DNA from: Lytechinus variegatus | Lineage: Eukaryota > Echinodermata > Echinoidea > Temnopleuroida > Toxopneustidae | Reading direction: 5' to 3' | DNA length: 64,000 nucleotides | NCBI RefSeq assembly: GCF_018143015.1 | Contig: NC_054751.1 | Coordinates: forward strand, 35,419,847-35,483,846 | Shown here: positions 12,204 through 23,475 of the stretch, in pieces | Layout: each line of letters begins with the position of its first letter | Numbering within the stretch: the stretch's first letter is position 1 | Made by a program: the position numbers and the translations under genes | The notes under the pieces: generated by a model | Told to the model about the DNA's origin: nothing | Databases searched by the model: none | The model's input: the letters and a program-made list of their open reading frames with translations, nothing else

Positions 12204-15200
12204 GTAATATTTTAGCTCCCTACTAAAACAGTTGTGTAAGAAGCAGTACGATCTTACTCACTGAGGCCAAGTACAACCTATCAAACAAAATATCTTCTTT
12301 TCATGTGAGTTTGTATTAGAGTACAAATGACAAATCAGTGTCATATCTCTTATTCATTAATATCAATTTGTTTAATTAGAAATTGTGAAATTCATGGGTC
12401 AGGGAATGCTTAAGAATTAATTTGAAATTTTAAGAAAAAAAATCAAATGTTCATTATTTGAAAGAATGCATGTTTAGGTTTATCATTGGAATAATTAATT
12501 AATTCATGTACATGAATGGGTTTATTATGTCAAATAAATCAAGAACCCTTTCGGGATTTTTGTTTCTGGACTTAGGTGCTTATGGAGAGCGATCACAGAC
12601 ATCCATCAACATGAAATGAAATAACTAGAATGATTCAAGTACATGAGGAGCAACAGCAAAATGACGAGAAGTTCTTCAACCACATTAAACTGAAACAAGT
12701 TACAAAATATCTCAAAGACCTCCATTGCAAAATTAAAATAACAAATTAGTGATCTTGTATAAGAGGTGACTGTATTGTTGATAATAATGAATGTAATCTA
12801 AAGATATAAGTTTGACTCTTTCCATTTCAGGACGAATCTTGCTAGATGAAGTAGAGTGTGTTGGTAATGAGAAGAACCTGTTATTATGTGAACACAATCC
12901 AATTGGAGTAACCGACTGCTCACATTCTGAAGATGTTGGAATCAAATGCAGTGCAGAGACTAGAAAAGTTAAACCACCAGAAAAGGTTAGTCAGCAGGAC
13001 CCGATTAACATGGGTGTATGAAGGTGTTTAAGAAATAAGAAAGTTTGATTGTTAATTGCTTTATTGATAGCGTATTGCCGCGGCATGCCGTTTCATCATG
13101 ATTTTTGGTCCGTATAGTCAACGGTTTCTATCTAAAAATGAAAATCTTCTAACAAGTTTATTGACATAATACGTTTATTGTTTTTTTCAAGAACCGGACA
13201 TTGTTTTAGTTTTTTTTTTTTTTAGTTTGGGCATTAGGGGCCTGGGTCATACGAAAGAGGTAAGTGAGAAATCAAAGGGTTAAGGAGGGGAATACATCGC
13301 AACTGCCCTATTTGTATTTGCATAAAGTTTGATTAAAATAATTACAGTATGTGCTCCACAAATCAACTGAGCCATTCCTCGGATAACCAGTTTAAAATTG
13401 TTGCTTTATTGAAGGAATAAAAGAGTGATAAAGATGTTACGATCATTTCGATGATGATGATTCGGTAAATTAAGTGGAATTGGTTTCAAAGATGAATATC
13501 AAAATTCGAATTGCAGAAGCTAAAGAAGTACCAATTTCGTCTGAATGGTGACCCCACCCCTAAGCCTCAGTCTGAGGGTGTGGTTGAAGTGATGATGACG
13601 GGTAAATGGCGGACAATCTGCGCAGATGGATGGGACATTGAAGATGGACGAGTACTCTGTGGAAGCCTTGGATTCAAAGAAGCTATCAGTGTCCAACCAA
13701 ACAGGAAAAAGTAAGTATTTATTCGGCAGTGGTCTTACGAATTATAGAGCTGGATACGTACAACAGGAAAACAAGTAGGCTAACCTCTTATCTAAGTCCG
13801 AACAAGCTCCATTATAAGGGTGTTAGCTTTATCGAATAATTGTTTCACGTCGATCAAAATCGTCAACCATGGAGGTCGAAATTCGGTTGCTGGAAAATTT
13901 TGCAAGCATTGACAATGCTGTCACTGTAAAACGGTAGATGTCAATTCTTATTTCTTGCGTAACTATACTTTTCAAAGTTTCTTTTAGTTAAAATTTAAGG
14001 ACGCAAAGACCTATTTTTTCTTCAGTAGAATGTGATTTTCAAAAGAAAGGTGACACCTCACAATAGTTTATTTGATCAAAGAGAATATTATGTGGGTTAA
14101 TAGTTTTTATTTGGGGGATAAAACTTAAATTGTCACAATCTGTGATTAACTCCGTGCATTTCGGTTATAGAGAGGATGACCATATTTGTTAGTTCGCTGA
14201 TTTTAGCTGAGTCAATAATCACGCATGTATTTAATATGATTTTATCACTTCATCTCTAGTAAATCAAGGCAACGTAAAAAGTCTATGGTTGCATCAAATT
14301 TCGAATGCACGGGCAAAGAGCACAACGTGAGTGATTGTGAACGAACAATGCTGAAGTCACATAAGGATTGTGTTTCTAAGCGTGCAGCTGAAGTCAGATG
14401 TGAACGGGGTTCATTCGTCATGGATGCAGATAAACCATATGCCCTACCTGCAAGGAGCAATGCTGGTCAACAGGCCCATACTGTACCGGTAAGTTCTTAA
14501 CTTATAGAAAGGAATACCTCGGATGCTTTAACATACACAGTCCTTTATAATATGTTATACTTTAAAAAATGAAATATTAAATCAACATTTGAAATGTTTG
14601 AAGACTGACAACCTTTTCTAAATGTTGCATCGAGCACTTTTGATGATTCGAGCCAACAATTAACATGATGGATTTAGCTTTGTGCACGGTTGGATATAAT
14701 GTTGGTAAAGGTCGTCACTTCTCCAACCTCTAAAAATTTGACTTAACATTTTTTTTTTTTTTTTAGAGCGTACAAAATTTCGTTCTTCTGTAATAGTGAT
14801 GAAAAGATATGACTACTAATTGGCGAGAGAATGAGGTGTGTCAACTGCAACGCTCGAATTTCTAATGGAAACCGTATCCACAAAAGTGCCAAAACGATAC
14901 AATCGGCAATTTTCTGTCAACATTTTTTTTCTGAAAGGGGAATGAAATCTTTGGAACAAGGTGGCTTGTGTGAAACAGAAAAATCAAAGAATAAAAACAA
15001 AGAAACATCTTGCCCCTTTGATGGACTATAGAATATCCCCAAAATGTCTATTTTTTGCTCTTTAATATGGTGATAAAAACTCTTTGACCATAATGTCTTT
15101 GAAAATCTATATCAGATGCCCTTATGTATTATGATCTACTGATAGAAGTGATAAAAGAGGCAGATTAAGTGAAATATATACAAAAGTAATGGGAGAGTTG

Positions 15201-18200
15201 TTCACAAGTGACATCACACTTCTTTGTCGCATTGGCAATGGAAGGATGTCCATAGCATTAGTGATTGCAATATTCAAATGCTCATAACTTTCTCATTATT
15301 TTCCGATTTTTCTCAAACTTTCATTGATATGATTCTTTGATTTTTCTGTTTTCTCACAAGCTATCTTGTTCCAAAGGTTTAATTTTCCTTTAAGTTAAGG
15401 AAGGGGACATTTATCCACAGAAAATTCCATTCCACAGAAAGTACAGAACGTTTCAAATGCGTGTTTCCATCAATTATCCATTCTTATGATGAATATGAAA
15501 TATACGATGCAGTCTGTAATCAAAGCTTCCTAAATTGATATTGAATAACAGTCATCATGCTTTTACCATTTCTTTCTTCCTCTCTTGTTTGTTGGCAGAG
15601 GCCTGATGTTCGACTGAAAGCCGGTGCTGCATTCGGTGAGGGTCGCTTAGAAGTGTTTCATGGCGGAAAGTGGGGAACGGTTTGTGGAGAGGATTTTGAT
15701 CTAGTAGCTGCAAGTGTGGTTTGTCGACAACTTGGCTTCGGAACGGCAGAGCAAGTATTTGAGAACGCCGCCACCTATGGTCAAGGTATGAAATCGGTTT
15801 ATTACAATGTTTGTTCAAGCTTTCGTTGAAAATTGTATGAAATAAAGCGTTGGTGTAGTGGAAAGCATCGATGGCATACATGGCGGGGGGGGGGGGGGGG
15901 GGGGGAGCTGGCTCAGCGCAGTAAACTTAGAATTAATTACCTTTCACCTCTCCTCCAGATGCCTCGTGGCACATAGGGCCTCAACCGAACGTCTTATTTA
16001 GCTACATATTTATTTATTTCCGTTCAACAAAATAATATAATCGAAGTAACAGTACAGGTACATGTTCAAAAATAGTACAAACATTTCGATGACATTTCAT
16101 AACAAATATTGAAAAATCAACTGGACTTGCCAAGAATAGCAGAGCTTGTATTTAACATGCGGAATGTAGTGTGGCTTTATAACAATTAATATGTTTTTTG
16201 TATTGTGAACAAAAATGATCTGAGGTGTATGTTATGCATGTTGAAATAGGTAATTAAACTGAATATGAATTCTTTTGAGTTGTGATCCTGAATGTGATCC
16301 TGAATAAAAATGCTTTCTTTCTATTTGGAAATAGTTTCAGATGTGGAATCGTAATCATGTTTTGGTTTCAGCGGATTAGGCAAACAATCAGTTTCACATT
16401 GATTGTTCGAATGGAGATGGTATTACTACATCAAAGTCATATGTAAAACAAAGTTCATCCCCTCACTTTCAGCAAGTAACTATTTCCTAACTATTATACT
16501 CTATTAGGTATTGGTCCTATCTGGTTATGGGAGGTGGACTGTAAAGGAACGGAAGCTTCAATAATGGAATGTGGACATGGAGCTTATAACAGAAGTAAAT
16601 GCGATCATTCACAAGATCTTGGAATCAGATGCAACGCACCAGACCTAGGGGTCAAAGAAGATGTAGGTTGATCTTGATAGTCTGTGCCGAATGTGGAATA
16701 TTTAAATATCGTACATTCTCATAAAAAGTACAAAATATCAAGTTGTAAATTTGTCTAATAAAAAATGCGTTGATGCGAATATATTAGCGTATCTTTTGCG
16801 GAGTCTGTCAAGGAAACAACTTAAAAATGAGCAGGAAAATTAATTAAAAACAATCTAGATAATAAATCATGAATTAACCATTTTGAAAATTACAAAAATT
16901 GGATTGTCGAAAAATGAAATGAAATACATTTCTGGGATATTGTAATACAGGAATTTGAATTTTGGCCTTATTGCACACATACATGATATATCAAAATTTA
17001 CAGGCGTGTATATTACAGAAAATGTAAAAAAAAATAAAAAGCGATTAGTTTCTGCAGCAAAACAACTGTTTCGCAAAGTTTGTAATAAATGTTATTCTCT
17101 GAAAAGAATGGGCAAGATTTTGTAAAAAGATTCGTACGGGTATAAATTGTAAACAATTGTACACTCATATTTGCAAGCATTATGCAGTATTTGCAAGTAT
17201 ATTTTCCTGTTACATTTTGGCTGTGCAAGACAGTGATTGCAGTGTCTTCCATGTCTTCTGTTTAAATCAAGATGCTTTCCGTTTTTAATCAATATTTTTT
17301 TGCTTTATTCATATCTTCATTAGATTCGTCTTGTGGAGGGACGTTTCGAGACAGAAGGACGTGTTCTAATAAATGTCGATGGTCAATGGGGTCACCCGTG
17401 CGGAGGAGATACGTGGGATATGTATGATGCTAAAGTTGTATGTAGACAGCTAGGACTTGGATATGCTCATCAGCCTATGAGGGTACTAATGTCTTTTGGT
17501 TTTATCCGTGGTGTATATAGTATACAAATAATGCACGTAAGCGCGTGAATGCAGGGCCAAATAATGAACAATGAGCGAGAAGAGTCAATGGATATACCGC
17601 ACCGAAATCCGCAGGACCGAGTGCGGTATCCATTTGGCGAGTCGAGCACAGAGTTCATTATTTAGGTCCTCTATGCACAAGAATGCGTGCATTGTTTGTT
17701 TTATACAACCTCCCTCATGTTACTGAGTTGGAGTTGCCCCGAACGCTATATATTTCATGTAGATTATATATAATTCTAGATAATTCCAGACCTCGAAATG
17801 TCCTGCACTCTGACACCAGAGTGCTGGAGAGTACATTTGGTATGACGTCAGAGTGCAGAATAGTGAATTTCGAATGCCATAGTGCAGTTCGCTGAATATC
17901 ATGTGATCCGATTTGTACCAATCAGATTACAGAACATTCTTGGAAGTTGTATAATCAAGGCCAAAAGGGTCCGTTTCTAGGACAACAATTTCTGGAGCCA
18001 AAAGGGTGAATTTAATTTAAGAACAAAAGAGAATGAAAAGGCCTTTGAAAAGGATAAGTATGACGAGTAACCAAAGCAGCAAAAATGTTTTTATCAATTT
18101 GTCTAGAAGCCATTAATGAAAATGCAATGTAGTATCACTACATTCATGTCAAACCTCAAGCTATGCGATTGTACCTTATCATTGATGATGGTGCTATGTA

Positions 18201-21200
18201 ATCACGCTGCAAAATAAATGTTGTGTCCGACTTCAATAATTGTATATCTTTCGCTATGTCATTCTATTTTTCGATAATGTATATGAGATATGAAAATAAA
18301 TTGTACTAAATGATTAACTCTTTGTCATTTTTTTTAAAACAGAGTACGCGTTACATGGGTAGATCGGCTTATCCTATTCTAATGATGAATGTAAACTGTA
18401 CAGGTAATGAGAGAACTCTACTTGAGTGTCCACACGTAAGAAGTGATAATGGAACCTGCATGGCTGATTATAAAGCTGGAGTTTTGTGTGCCGAAGGTAG
18501 GTATGTCTAAGAAAATGAATTAAAATAAGAAATCAATGTTTTGATATCCAAGGATAGCCACCTAAGTTGTAAAATAGTTTATGTTCCACAATCATGCTAT
18601 AATTATTTAAACCCTTTTCCTTTATTAAACTGAGTGTCTAATCTGTTGGCAGGCAGAAAGACCCATTTTAATCTTTGTTAAAATTTTCCCTGGGTTCCAT
18701 ATCTGTCCTATGACTGAGCCAACATAACAGATGAAAGAGTAAAAATATGCTAATAACGTCGTCATTTTCAGATCTGAATAATCTATTTGGATTGAAACCT
18801 GTGAGAGAGATTACAATCATTTTATATAATTCTCTTTTTCTTCCAGTTTTACCTGATGTTCTAATGGATATTCATGTACTTGAGTCATCTATCTACATGC
18901 AAGACTGGCCAATGTATATGCTGCAATGTGCTGCAGAAGAGAACTGTCTTTCATCTGAAGATCATGTCAGAGGAGCACGTCGCTTGCTTAGGTTTGCTAG
19001 TGCTATTATGAACAGAGGAACTGAAGAGTTTCGTCCAGTGCTAGGTAGATCAAGCTGGGAATGGCATGCTTGTCATAGGTAAACTTGTCGTTAGCTTATT
19101 AGAGATTTTACCACCAATTGCTCAAATACTGCAAATAAACTATTGAAATCAATAACGAGTAGTATAATTCTTCCAAATCATGAAAATTGAAGCATCGTGA
19201 AATTCTTGCCTAAACTTAACAATATATATATATATATATATCTTATTTTTTTTTAGTGTTATTTTATCTAAATATTTTAGAATATTACCCATTTTTTTAC
19301 GTGAACGAAAATATTACCCACTTGAACGTTAAGGCTTATGGGCTACTTTCGGCCCTCCGCTACAACAGTCGTCAAAATCTTACGCCTGAAATGGGTCACC
19401 GAATTCGCGACACTCAGGATTGGGTTCTGACGTTATACAAGATTTCACACTTACTAATCAGATATTAAATGACACCAAATGTGATTTTTAATGCAAATTT
19501 CTCAGTATAAACTACCTTCATTGATCCGTTTGATAAAGTTAGTAGGAAATTTCCATAATCCAGAAGGTATACAGCCTATATATCGCTGACTGGTGTCAAG
19601 ACCTTTTCATTGTTTGCACATCATGTAGGCTACAACAATAATCATTGTGATATCTCTATGAAATCCATATGAGAGATTCAAAATTAATCAGTAAAAGTTC
19701 ACTTTTCCCTTCAATCTACAGGCATTATCATAGTATGAACGTGTTTTCCCATTACGATCTGTTAGACTACGATGGCCAGCGTGTGGCTGAGGGTCACAAG
19801 GCAAGTTTCTGTCTTGAAGACGTGTATTGTGACAGCGGTGCTAGGAAGGTTTACAGCTGTGACGCAGGCACACAAGGAATATCGGTCAACTGTGTCGATA
19901 TTTATCGTAATGATATCGATTGTCAATGGATCGATATCACTGGTGTACCACAAGGAGCCTATGTGCTACGGGTTAGTATGCAATTCTTCCTAATCTTGAA
20001 TTTAGACGTGAATTGTGGCTCCGTGGATAAGTGTCCAAACACACCACATCACTCGCGTCCTTTGTCAGGGGCCGCAGAATGGTTTTCAAAGTGGAAGGCT
20101 GAGCAAAAAGTTGGGGGGGGGGGGAGGGAGGGGCTGACCATGCCAAAAATCACAATCATATGGTCATTTTTACGTTTTTGTACACGGTTTTGGAAAAGGT
20201 TGGGGGGGCTCAAGCTCCTCACCCCCCGCTTACGCAGCCCCTGTTTTTGCAAGGCGTTTATCTACATTTGTCAATCTCCACCCAGGTGTAGTAAGATGGG
20301 ACCTGGTAGGAATTAAGAAATTCTTTGAATACTCGAGCGTCCAATCAGGATAGCCGTGCTAAAGCAGGAATAACAGTATGAAACATTATCATTTAAATTA
20401 TTATTATTCTCATTTTCATCATTACTAACATCATCATCATTATTATTGTTATTATTAATATCATTAATTTAAATCATCAGTGATTAGAGTGAATAGGACT
20501 CCGTTTAATGTTTTGACCGGTGTGACTTAAATGCATAATCTATATCGGCGTATACCCTCTTGAGGAAAAAAGTAATAGGTTATTGGCTAAAAACTGTGCA
20601 CTTAAGTATTATATTTGTGAAGATCACTTTTCTTGGAAATAATCTTTTTTTCTTATAGCATTATGACGAGACTAGAATTTGATGTTAACCTGATTTTGAT
20701 TGTTTTCCCCCATATACACTTTTTAAAATACTCATGCAGCTTACATGACGGAAAGTTGGGGGTGGGGTGTCAAGCCGGTAAGAACTTTAGAGATCATCTT
20801 TTTACACGTATCTGAGTCTTGAAGACTAAATGGAAACATTAAAAGAGACATACAAATAAATGCTAATATGTGGTCCATTCGAATTGGTAGGTAACATTGG
20901 TGCACGACTTTAGTAAATCAGAAACTAAGGTTTGCACTGCATCCGAGGATAATTAACTTGATTAATGATTAGTTACATTGAAAACGCATGTAACTAGGGT
21001 AAAGAGATTAACAGTGAAATCGGTGCCCTATTGAAGGAATGAATAGGAAATCATGAACATGATGAATAACTGAATATAAATGTTAAAGACACATTTAAAA
21101 CTTTCACAATATAGTTGACTAGCTTCTATAACTATTTATCTTTTGATTTAGATTGACGTAAATCCAAACCGTATCGTTGGCGAGACTGATTTCGACAATA

Positions 21201-21831
21201 ATGAAGTTGTGTGTGATGTATATCTTACATACAGAGTACGCATTGCAAACTGCCGATATGGTAAGTTTAATGATATAAAGTACTCCAATATAATTTGCAA
21301 GACCCCATATCGATCACTTTTTTGGAACAATTAGTTCGTTATGAAAGTTTAAGCAAAATTATATTTATTCAGGTCAAAATAATAAAAGCCTCGATCTCAT
21401 TACATTAGTCATAACTATTTCAATTGCTATCAATCGAGACTATTAATTTTGACCTCATTATTCTTACAAATTTTTAGATTTTTGGTCAGTCGGCCAATAA
21501 CTTATCATGCTTGAGTAGGCCTATTCGCACGGTCTTCGTTAGTTACAAAATCTGAATTAAAATCTTGAAGTGTGTAAGTTCAAATAAAGTCGATTTGGTC
21601 ATTTCCGATAACGTTATGATCCTGTGGGATCTCAGCTGAATATAAACGATATTAATTATGATCGCGTTTTTTTACTAGAGTAATCAGACAAATCTTGATA
21701 TGGCAGAAAACATGGCAGAAGCAAGTCTCTTGATTACTACAGGAAACATAACTTTTACAACGTCCTTTAGTAATTGTTTCGAATAATATTTTTCTCAATT
21801 TATATCAATTATTGCAGTTGATGATTCATAA
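11717..21831 (+). CDS. LOXL2: Lysyl oxidase homolog 2-like protein (complete, 12 coding exons)
   Basis: Secreted copper amine oxidase that oxidises peptidyl lysine in collagen and elastin-like substrates, starting matrix crosslinking. Coding exons: 11717-12203, 12831-12985, 13517-13710, 14260-14488, 15599-15785, 16508-16662, 17324-17482, 18343-18496, 18847-19078, 19722-19971, 21152-21260, 21818-21831. They sum to 2325 nt (774 aa plus stop), with GT-AG borders and matching phases throughout. Order: signal peptide (1 to about 22), Thr/Ser/Pro-rich stalk (about 26-97), four SRCR domains (about 99-206, 220-330, 360-462, 470-570), and the LOX domain (about 575-774). Copper ligands are the HRHYH motif (His650, 652, 654). 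The LTQ cofactor pair should be Lys677 and Tyr712. Four SRCRs before LOX is the LOXL2/3/4 plan, and an invertebrate gene may equal all three. The mucin-like stalk and the very short C-terminus are unusual. Confidence 0.93.
12831..12985 (+). CDS. LOXL2: LOXL2 exon 2: second half of SRCR1
   Basis: The acceptor tccatttcag precedes it and the split Gly codon is restored. It encodes RILLDEVECVGNEKNLLLC and a DCSHSEDVGIKC ending, the classic C-terminal half of an SRCR domain with its paired cysteines. It ends at aaaag|gttagt in phase 0. Confidence 0.92.
13517..13710 (+). CDS. LOXL2: LOXL2 exon 3: first half of SRCR2
   Basis: The acceptor aattgcag is followed by KLKKYQFRLNG, then GVVEVMMTGKWRTICADGW and VLCGSLGF, the first half of an SRCR domain. 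The donor is aaaaa|gtaagt in phase 2, with the split Asn codon completed in exon 4. Confidence 0.9.
14260..14488 (+). CDS. LOXL2: LOXL2 exon 4: second half of SRCR2 and linker
   Basis: The acceptor catctctag opens a very basic run (KSRQRKK, following NRKN across the junction) where other SRCRs have a short acidic or glycine loop. Then come FECTGKEHNVSDCE and AAEVRC. About 25 linker residues follow before SRCR3. The donor is taccg|gtaagt in phase 0. Confidence 0.9.
15599..15785 (+). CDS. LOXL2: LOXL2 exon 5: first half of SRCR3
   Basis: The acceptor gttggcag precedes it. It encodes RPDVRLKAGAAFGEGRLEV, GKWGTVCGEDFD and SVVCRQLGFG, a canonical SRCR front half. The donor tcaag|gtatga is in phase 1. 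The intron after it carries a run of about 23 G (15883-15905). Confidence 0.93.
16508..16662 (+). CDS. LOXL2: LOXL2 exon 6: second half of SRCR3
   Basis: The acceptor ctctattag is followed by GPIWLWEVDCKGTEASIMEC and CDHSQDLGIRC, the SRCR back half. It ends with the linker DLGVKED at a gtaggt donor in phase 0. Confidence 0.93.
17324..17482 (+). CDS. LOXL2: LOXL2 exon 7: first half of SRCR4
   Basis: The acceptor is atcttcattag. It encodes IRLVEGRFETEGRVLI, GQWGHPCGGDTWD and AKVVCRQLGLGYA. The donor tatgag|ggtact is read here as GT at 17483, which keeps phase 0. The alternative one base earlier would break the frame. Confidence 0.88.
17540..17695. mobile_element. MITE-like foldback in LOXL2 intron 7
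   Basis: The arms gcagggccaaataatgaac (about 17551) and gttcattatttaggtcctc (about 17651) are inverted copies. An inner pair is gatataccgcac against gtgcggtatcc. It is about 150 bp long and has no coding capacity. Confidence 0.6.
18343..18496 (+). CDS. LOXL2: LOXL2 exon 8: second half of SRCR4
   Basis: The acceptor ttttaaaacag is followed by STRYMGRSAYPILMM, NVNCTGNERTLLEC and AGVLC. The donor ccgaag|gtaggt in phase 1 matches exon 9. A second in-line donor (ggtag|gtatgt, 4 bases on) would give the wrong phase. Confidence 0.9.
18847..19078 (+). CDS. LOXL2: LOXL2 exon 9: N-terminal part of the LOX catalytic domain
   Basis: The acceptor ttcttccag precedes it. The opening LPDVLMDIHVLES, then MLQCAAEENCLSS, RRLLRFAS and the closing SWEWHACH, is the diagnostic start of the lysyl oxidase domain. 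The first copper-ligand His (codon 19074-19076) is in this exon and the other two are in exon 10, so a phase 2 intron splits the copper motif. Confidence 0.95.
19220..19242. repeat. TA dinucleotide repeat in LOXL2 intron 9
   Basis: A short uninterrupted TA run followed by a poly-T stretch. It is a simple microsatellite. Confidence 0.8.
19722..19971 (+). CDS. LOXL2: LOXL2 exon 10: catalytic core with LTQ residues
   Basis: The acceptor tcaatctacag precedes it. It encodes HYHSMNVFSHYDLL, then GHKASFCLED with the cofactor Lys (codon 19798-19800), then DIYRNDIDCQWIDIT with the cofactor Tyr (codon 19903-19905). The ITGV after CQWID is ITDV in the vertebrate LOX proteins I recall. The donor is ctacgg|gttagt in phase 0. 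The frame stays open into the intron through a MITE, and that read-through is not coding. Confidence 0.95.
20066..20243. mobile_element. MITE-like element, CAGGGGCCGC ends, in LOXL2 intron 10
   Basis: The left end CAGGGGCCGCAGAA and right end GCTTACGCAGCCCCTG are inverted. The inner phrase gctgaccatgccaaaaatcacaatcatatggt is nearly the same as in the element at 22504, so the two are one family. The ends begin with CAG as in hAT elements, but no 8-bp duplication is clear. Confidence 0.7.
21152..21260 (+). CDS. LOXL2: LOXL2 exon 11: end of the LOX domain
   Basis: The acceptor ttttgatttag precedes it. It encodes IDVNPNRIVGETDFDNNEV and VRIANCRY, matching the conserved VNPN...ESDFxNN...NC end of LOX domains. 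The donor tatg|gtaagt is in phase 1. Confidence 0.92.
21818..21831 (+). CDS. LOXL2: LOXL2 exon 12: last four codons and stop
   Basis: The acceptor tcaattattgcag is followed by a completed Val codon, then Asp-Asp-Ser and TAA at 21829-21831. The coding end is only four residues past exon 11, while vertebrate LOXL2 runs about 25 residues further. No AATAAA is seen within about 600 bp downstream, so the transcript end is unplaced. The short exon could be an alternative end, but acceptor and phase both fit. Confidence 0.75.
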
Positions 21832-22500
21832 CGTTTTACTCAACACCAATGGAACCAAGCATCACCATGACTCCCTGAACTGAAGCAAGGAACCTGATTA
21901 TCAATGAAATACTATGGAGGCTGTAAATAGACATTTATAAATTTCCTTTATTCTCGCATTTTGTACCGTCGAAGTATGTACAGTGAAGAAATATTGTAAA
22001 GATGTTTTAATCTTGATATGTATATTGCTTTCGTTACTGAGTGTACATTCCTGTTTATAGTGTTTTCTGTAGATCACTTTTAACTTACCAGAACCTTCGG
22101 CAAAATTGAATTACTTTATGCCTTTAGATGACAAATATTTTCGGTTTCACCATCAGATAGTCATAAAAAGTACTGTTGGGTAATAATTCGGATAATAATT
22201 CTTATAATTTGTGGTCTTGACGTTTCAAGCAAGAAAATGCTGCTCTTCTTCTGCTCCTGACGAAGAGCAGACTAAGTTTGTTATAACACATCTTATGACA
22301 CCGAGCTAGATCCGCCAAAACCACCGCCGGTACACGTGAACATTCGTGTTTACAGTGCGCATGTTTGTATGTATGAATACACAATAACCAGGATCTAATT
22401 CATGTGGCATAGAAAAGAATAATGAATACTCGTTAATTCGTGCAATGGATAGAATACATCATTCGGTGAAAAATAATAATAATAATAAGAGGCATTCATA
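21832..22500 (+). other. LOXL2 3' untranslated region and downstream sequence
   Basis: No coding sequence. It presumably includes the 3'UTR, but no canonical AATAAA is visible in this stretch. An AAT microsatellite lies at about 22470-22488. Confidence 0.4.
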
Positions 22501-22503
22501 AAG

Positions 22504-22626
22504 CAGGGGCTGCGGAACGGTTTTGCAAGTGGAGGGGGGGGGGCTGACCATGCAAACAATCACAATCGTATGTATGGTGATTTTTATGTTTTTGCACATG
22601 GTTTTACATGGCTTCCGCGGCCCCTG
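22504..22626. mobile_element. MITE-like element, CAGGGGCTGCGGAA ends
   Basis: The left end CAGGGGCTGCGGAACGG and the right end TTCCGCGGCCCCTG are inverted. It shares the ggctgaccatgcaaacaatcacaatcgtat phrase with the element at 20066. No coding capacity. Confidence 0.75.
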
Positions 22627-22733
22627 TATAGCGCCATCTATCTAAAAATATTCTATTCCGAGGCGTACTGTTGTTATTATTATTACCCCGGCTCTAGCTC
22701 GAGCTGCCTTTCAGCGCTCATGCATTCACGGAA

Positions 22734-23322
22734 TTAAAGGGATGGTCCGGGCTGAAAATATTTATATCTTAATACATAGAATAGAGTTTATTGAGCAAAA
22801 TGCTGAAAAATTCATCAAAATCGGATAACAAATAATAAAGTTATTGAAGTTTAAAGTTTAGCAATATTTTGTGAAAACAGTCGTCATGAATTTTCATTAG
22901 GTAGGCTGAAGATGTCACATCTCCACTTTCCGTCTTCTTATGTTCTTACAAAAATCATATTTTTCTAATTATTTCATACTTGTGGGAGTAATATGTCTCC
23001 CTTATAATGAAATAAATTTGCAGCAATAAAAATCTAATGCACAAATTCACTTGTCAATCCAATTTTCTAAGTTCTTGGAGGAAAAAATTGCAATAAAGGA
23101 ATTTCATATAATAAAATACAAAAGAAAAAGTGGAGATGTGACATCAACAGCCCACCTAATGAATAATCATGACGACTGTTTTCACGAAATATTGCTAAAC
23201 ATTAAAATCCTATTGCTTTGTTATTTGTTATCTGATTTCGATGAAATTTTCGGCATTTTGCTAAGGGAATTCTACTTTATTTATTAAGCTATACATACTT
23301 TTAGCCCGGACCATCCCTTTAA
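22734..23322. mobile_element. TTAA-flanked palindromic MITE (piggyBac-like pattern)
   Basis: The perfect inverted ends AGGGATGGTCCGGGCT (22738-22753) and AGCCCGGACCATCCCT (23303-23318) are flanked by TTAA at 22734-22737 and 23319-23322. The arms stay inverted inward for over 200 bp (attttcggcattttgc against gcaaaatgctgaaaaat; gtggagatgtgacatc against gatgtcacatctccac), so almost the whole element can fold on itself. TTAA duplication is the hallmark of the piggyBac superfamily. No transposase is present. Confidence 0.85.
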
Positions 23323-23323
23323 T

Positions 23324-23475
23324 CATGCCGGGTACCCATTCACCTCACCTGTGTCGAGTACAACACAATGTGGATAAATTTCTTGCTGAAAGAAATGTCA
23401 TGGCTGGGATTCGAACCCACGACGCTCTGTTTCAAAGTCAGAAGGCTTATCCACTGGGCCACAACGCTCCACAAG
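23324..23475 (-). repeat. tRNA-derived SINE
   Basis: Read on the minus strand, the head (about 23475 down to 23395) has a tRNA-like A box (TGGCCCAGTGG) and a perfect B box (GGTTCGAATCC). The 3' strand of the acceptor stem does not pair with the 5' strand and the anticodon loop is too long for a working tRNA. A body and tail continue to about 23324. The tail phrase ggataaatttcttgctgaaagaaa recurs near 42687, showing a repeat family. It abuts the TTAA element on its left. Confidence 0.75.

Noticed and set aside
12733..12945. Minus-strand frame across LOXL2 exon 2
   Set aside because: It is a shadow of the SRCR1-coding exon on the other strand.
19972..20316. Extension of LOXL2 exon 10 into the following sequence in the same frame
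   Set aside because: A good donor at 19972 and the matching exon 11 end the coding part. The extension reads through a MITE.
23395..23475. A functional tRNA gene on the minus strand
   Set aside because: The B box is perfect, but the acceptor ends do not pair and the anticodon loop is too long. The tail recurs elsewhere, so it is a SINE.
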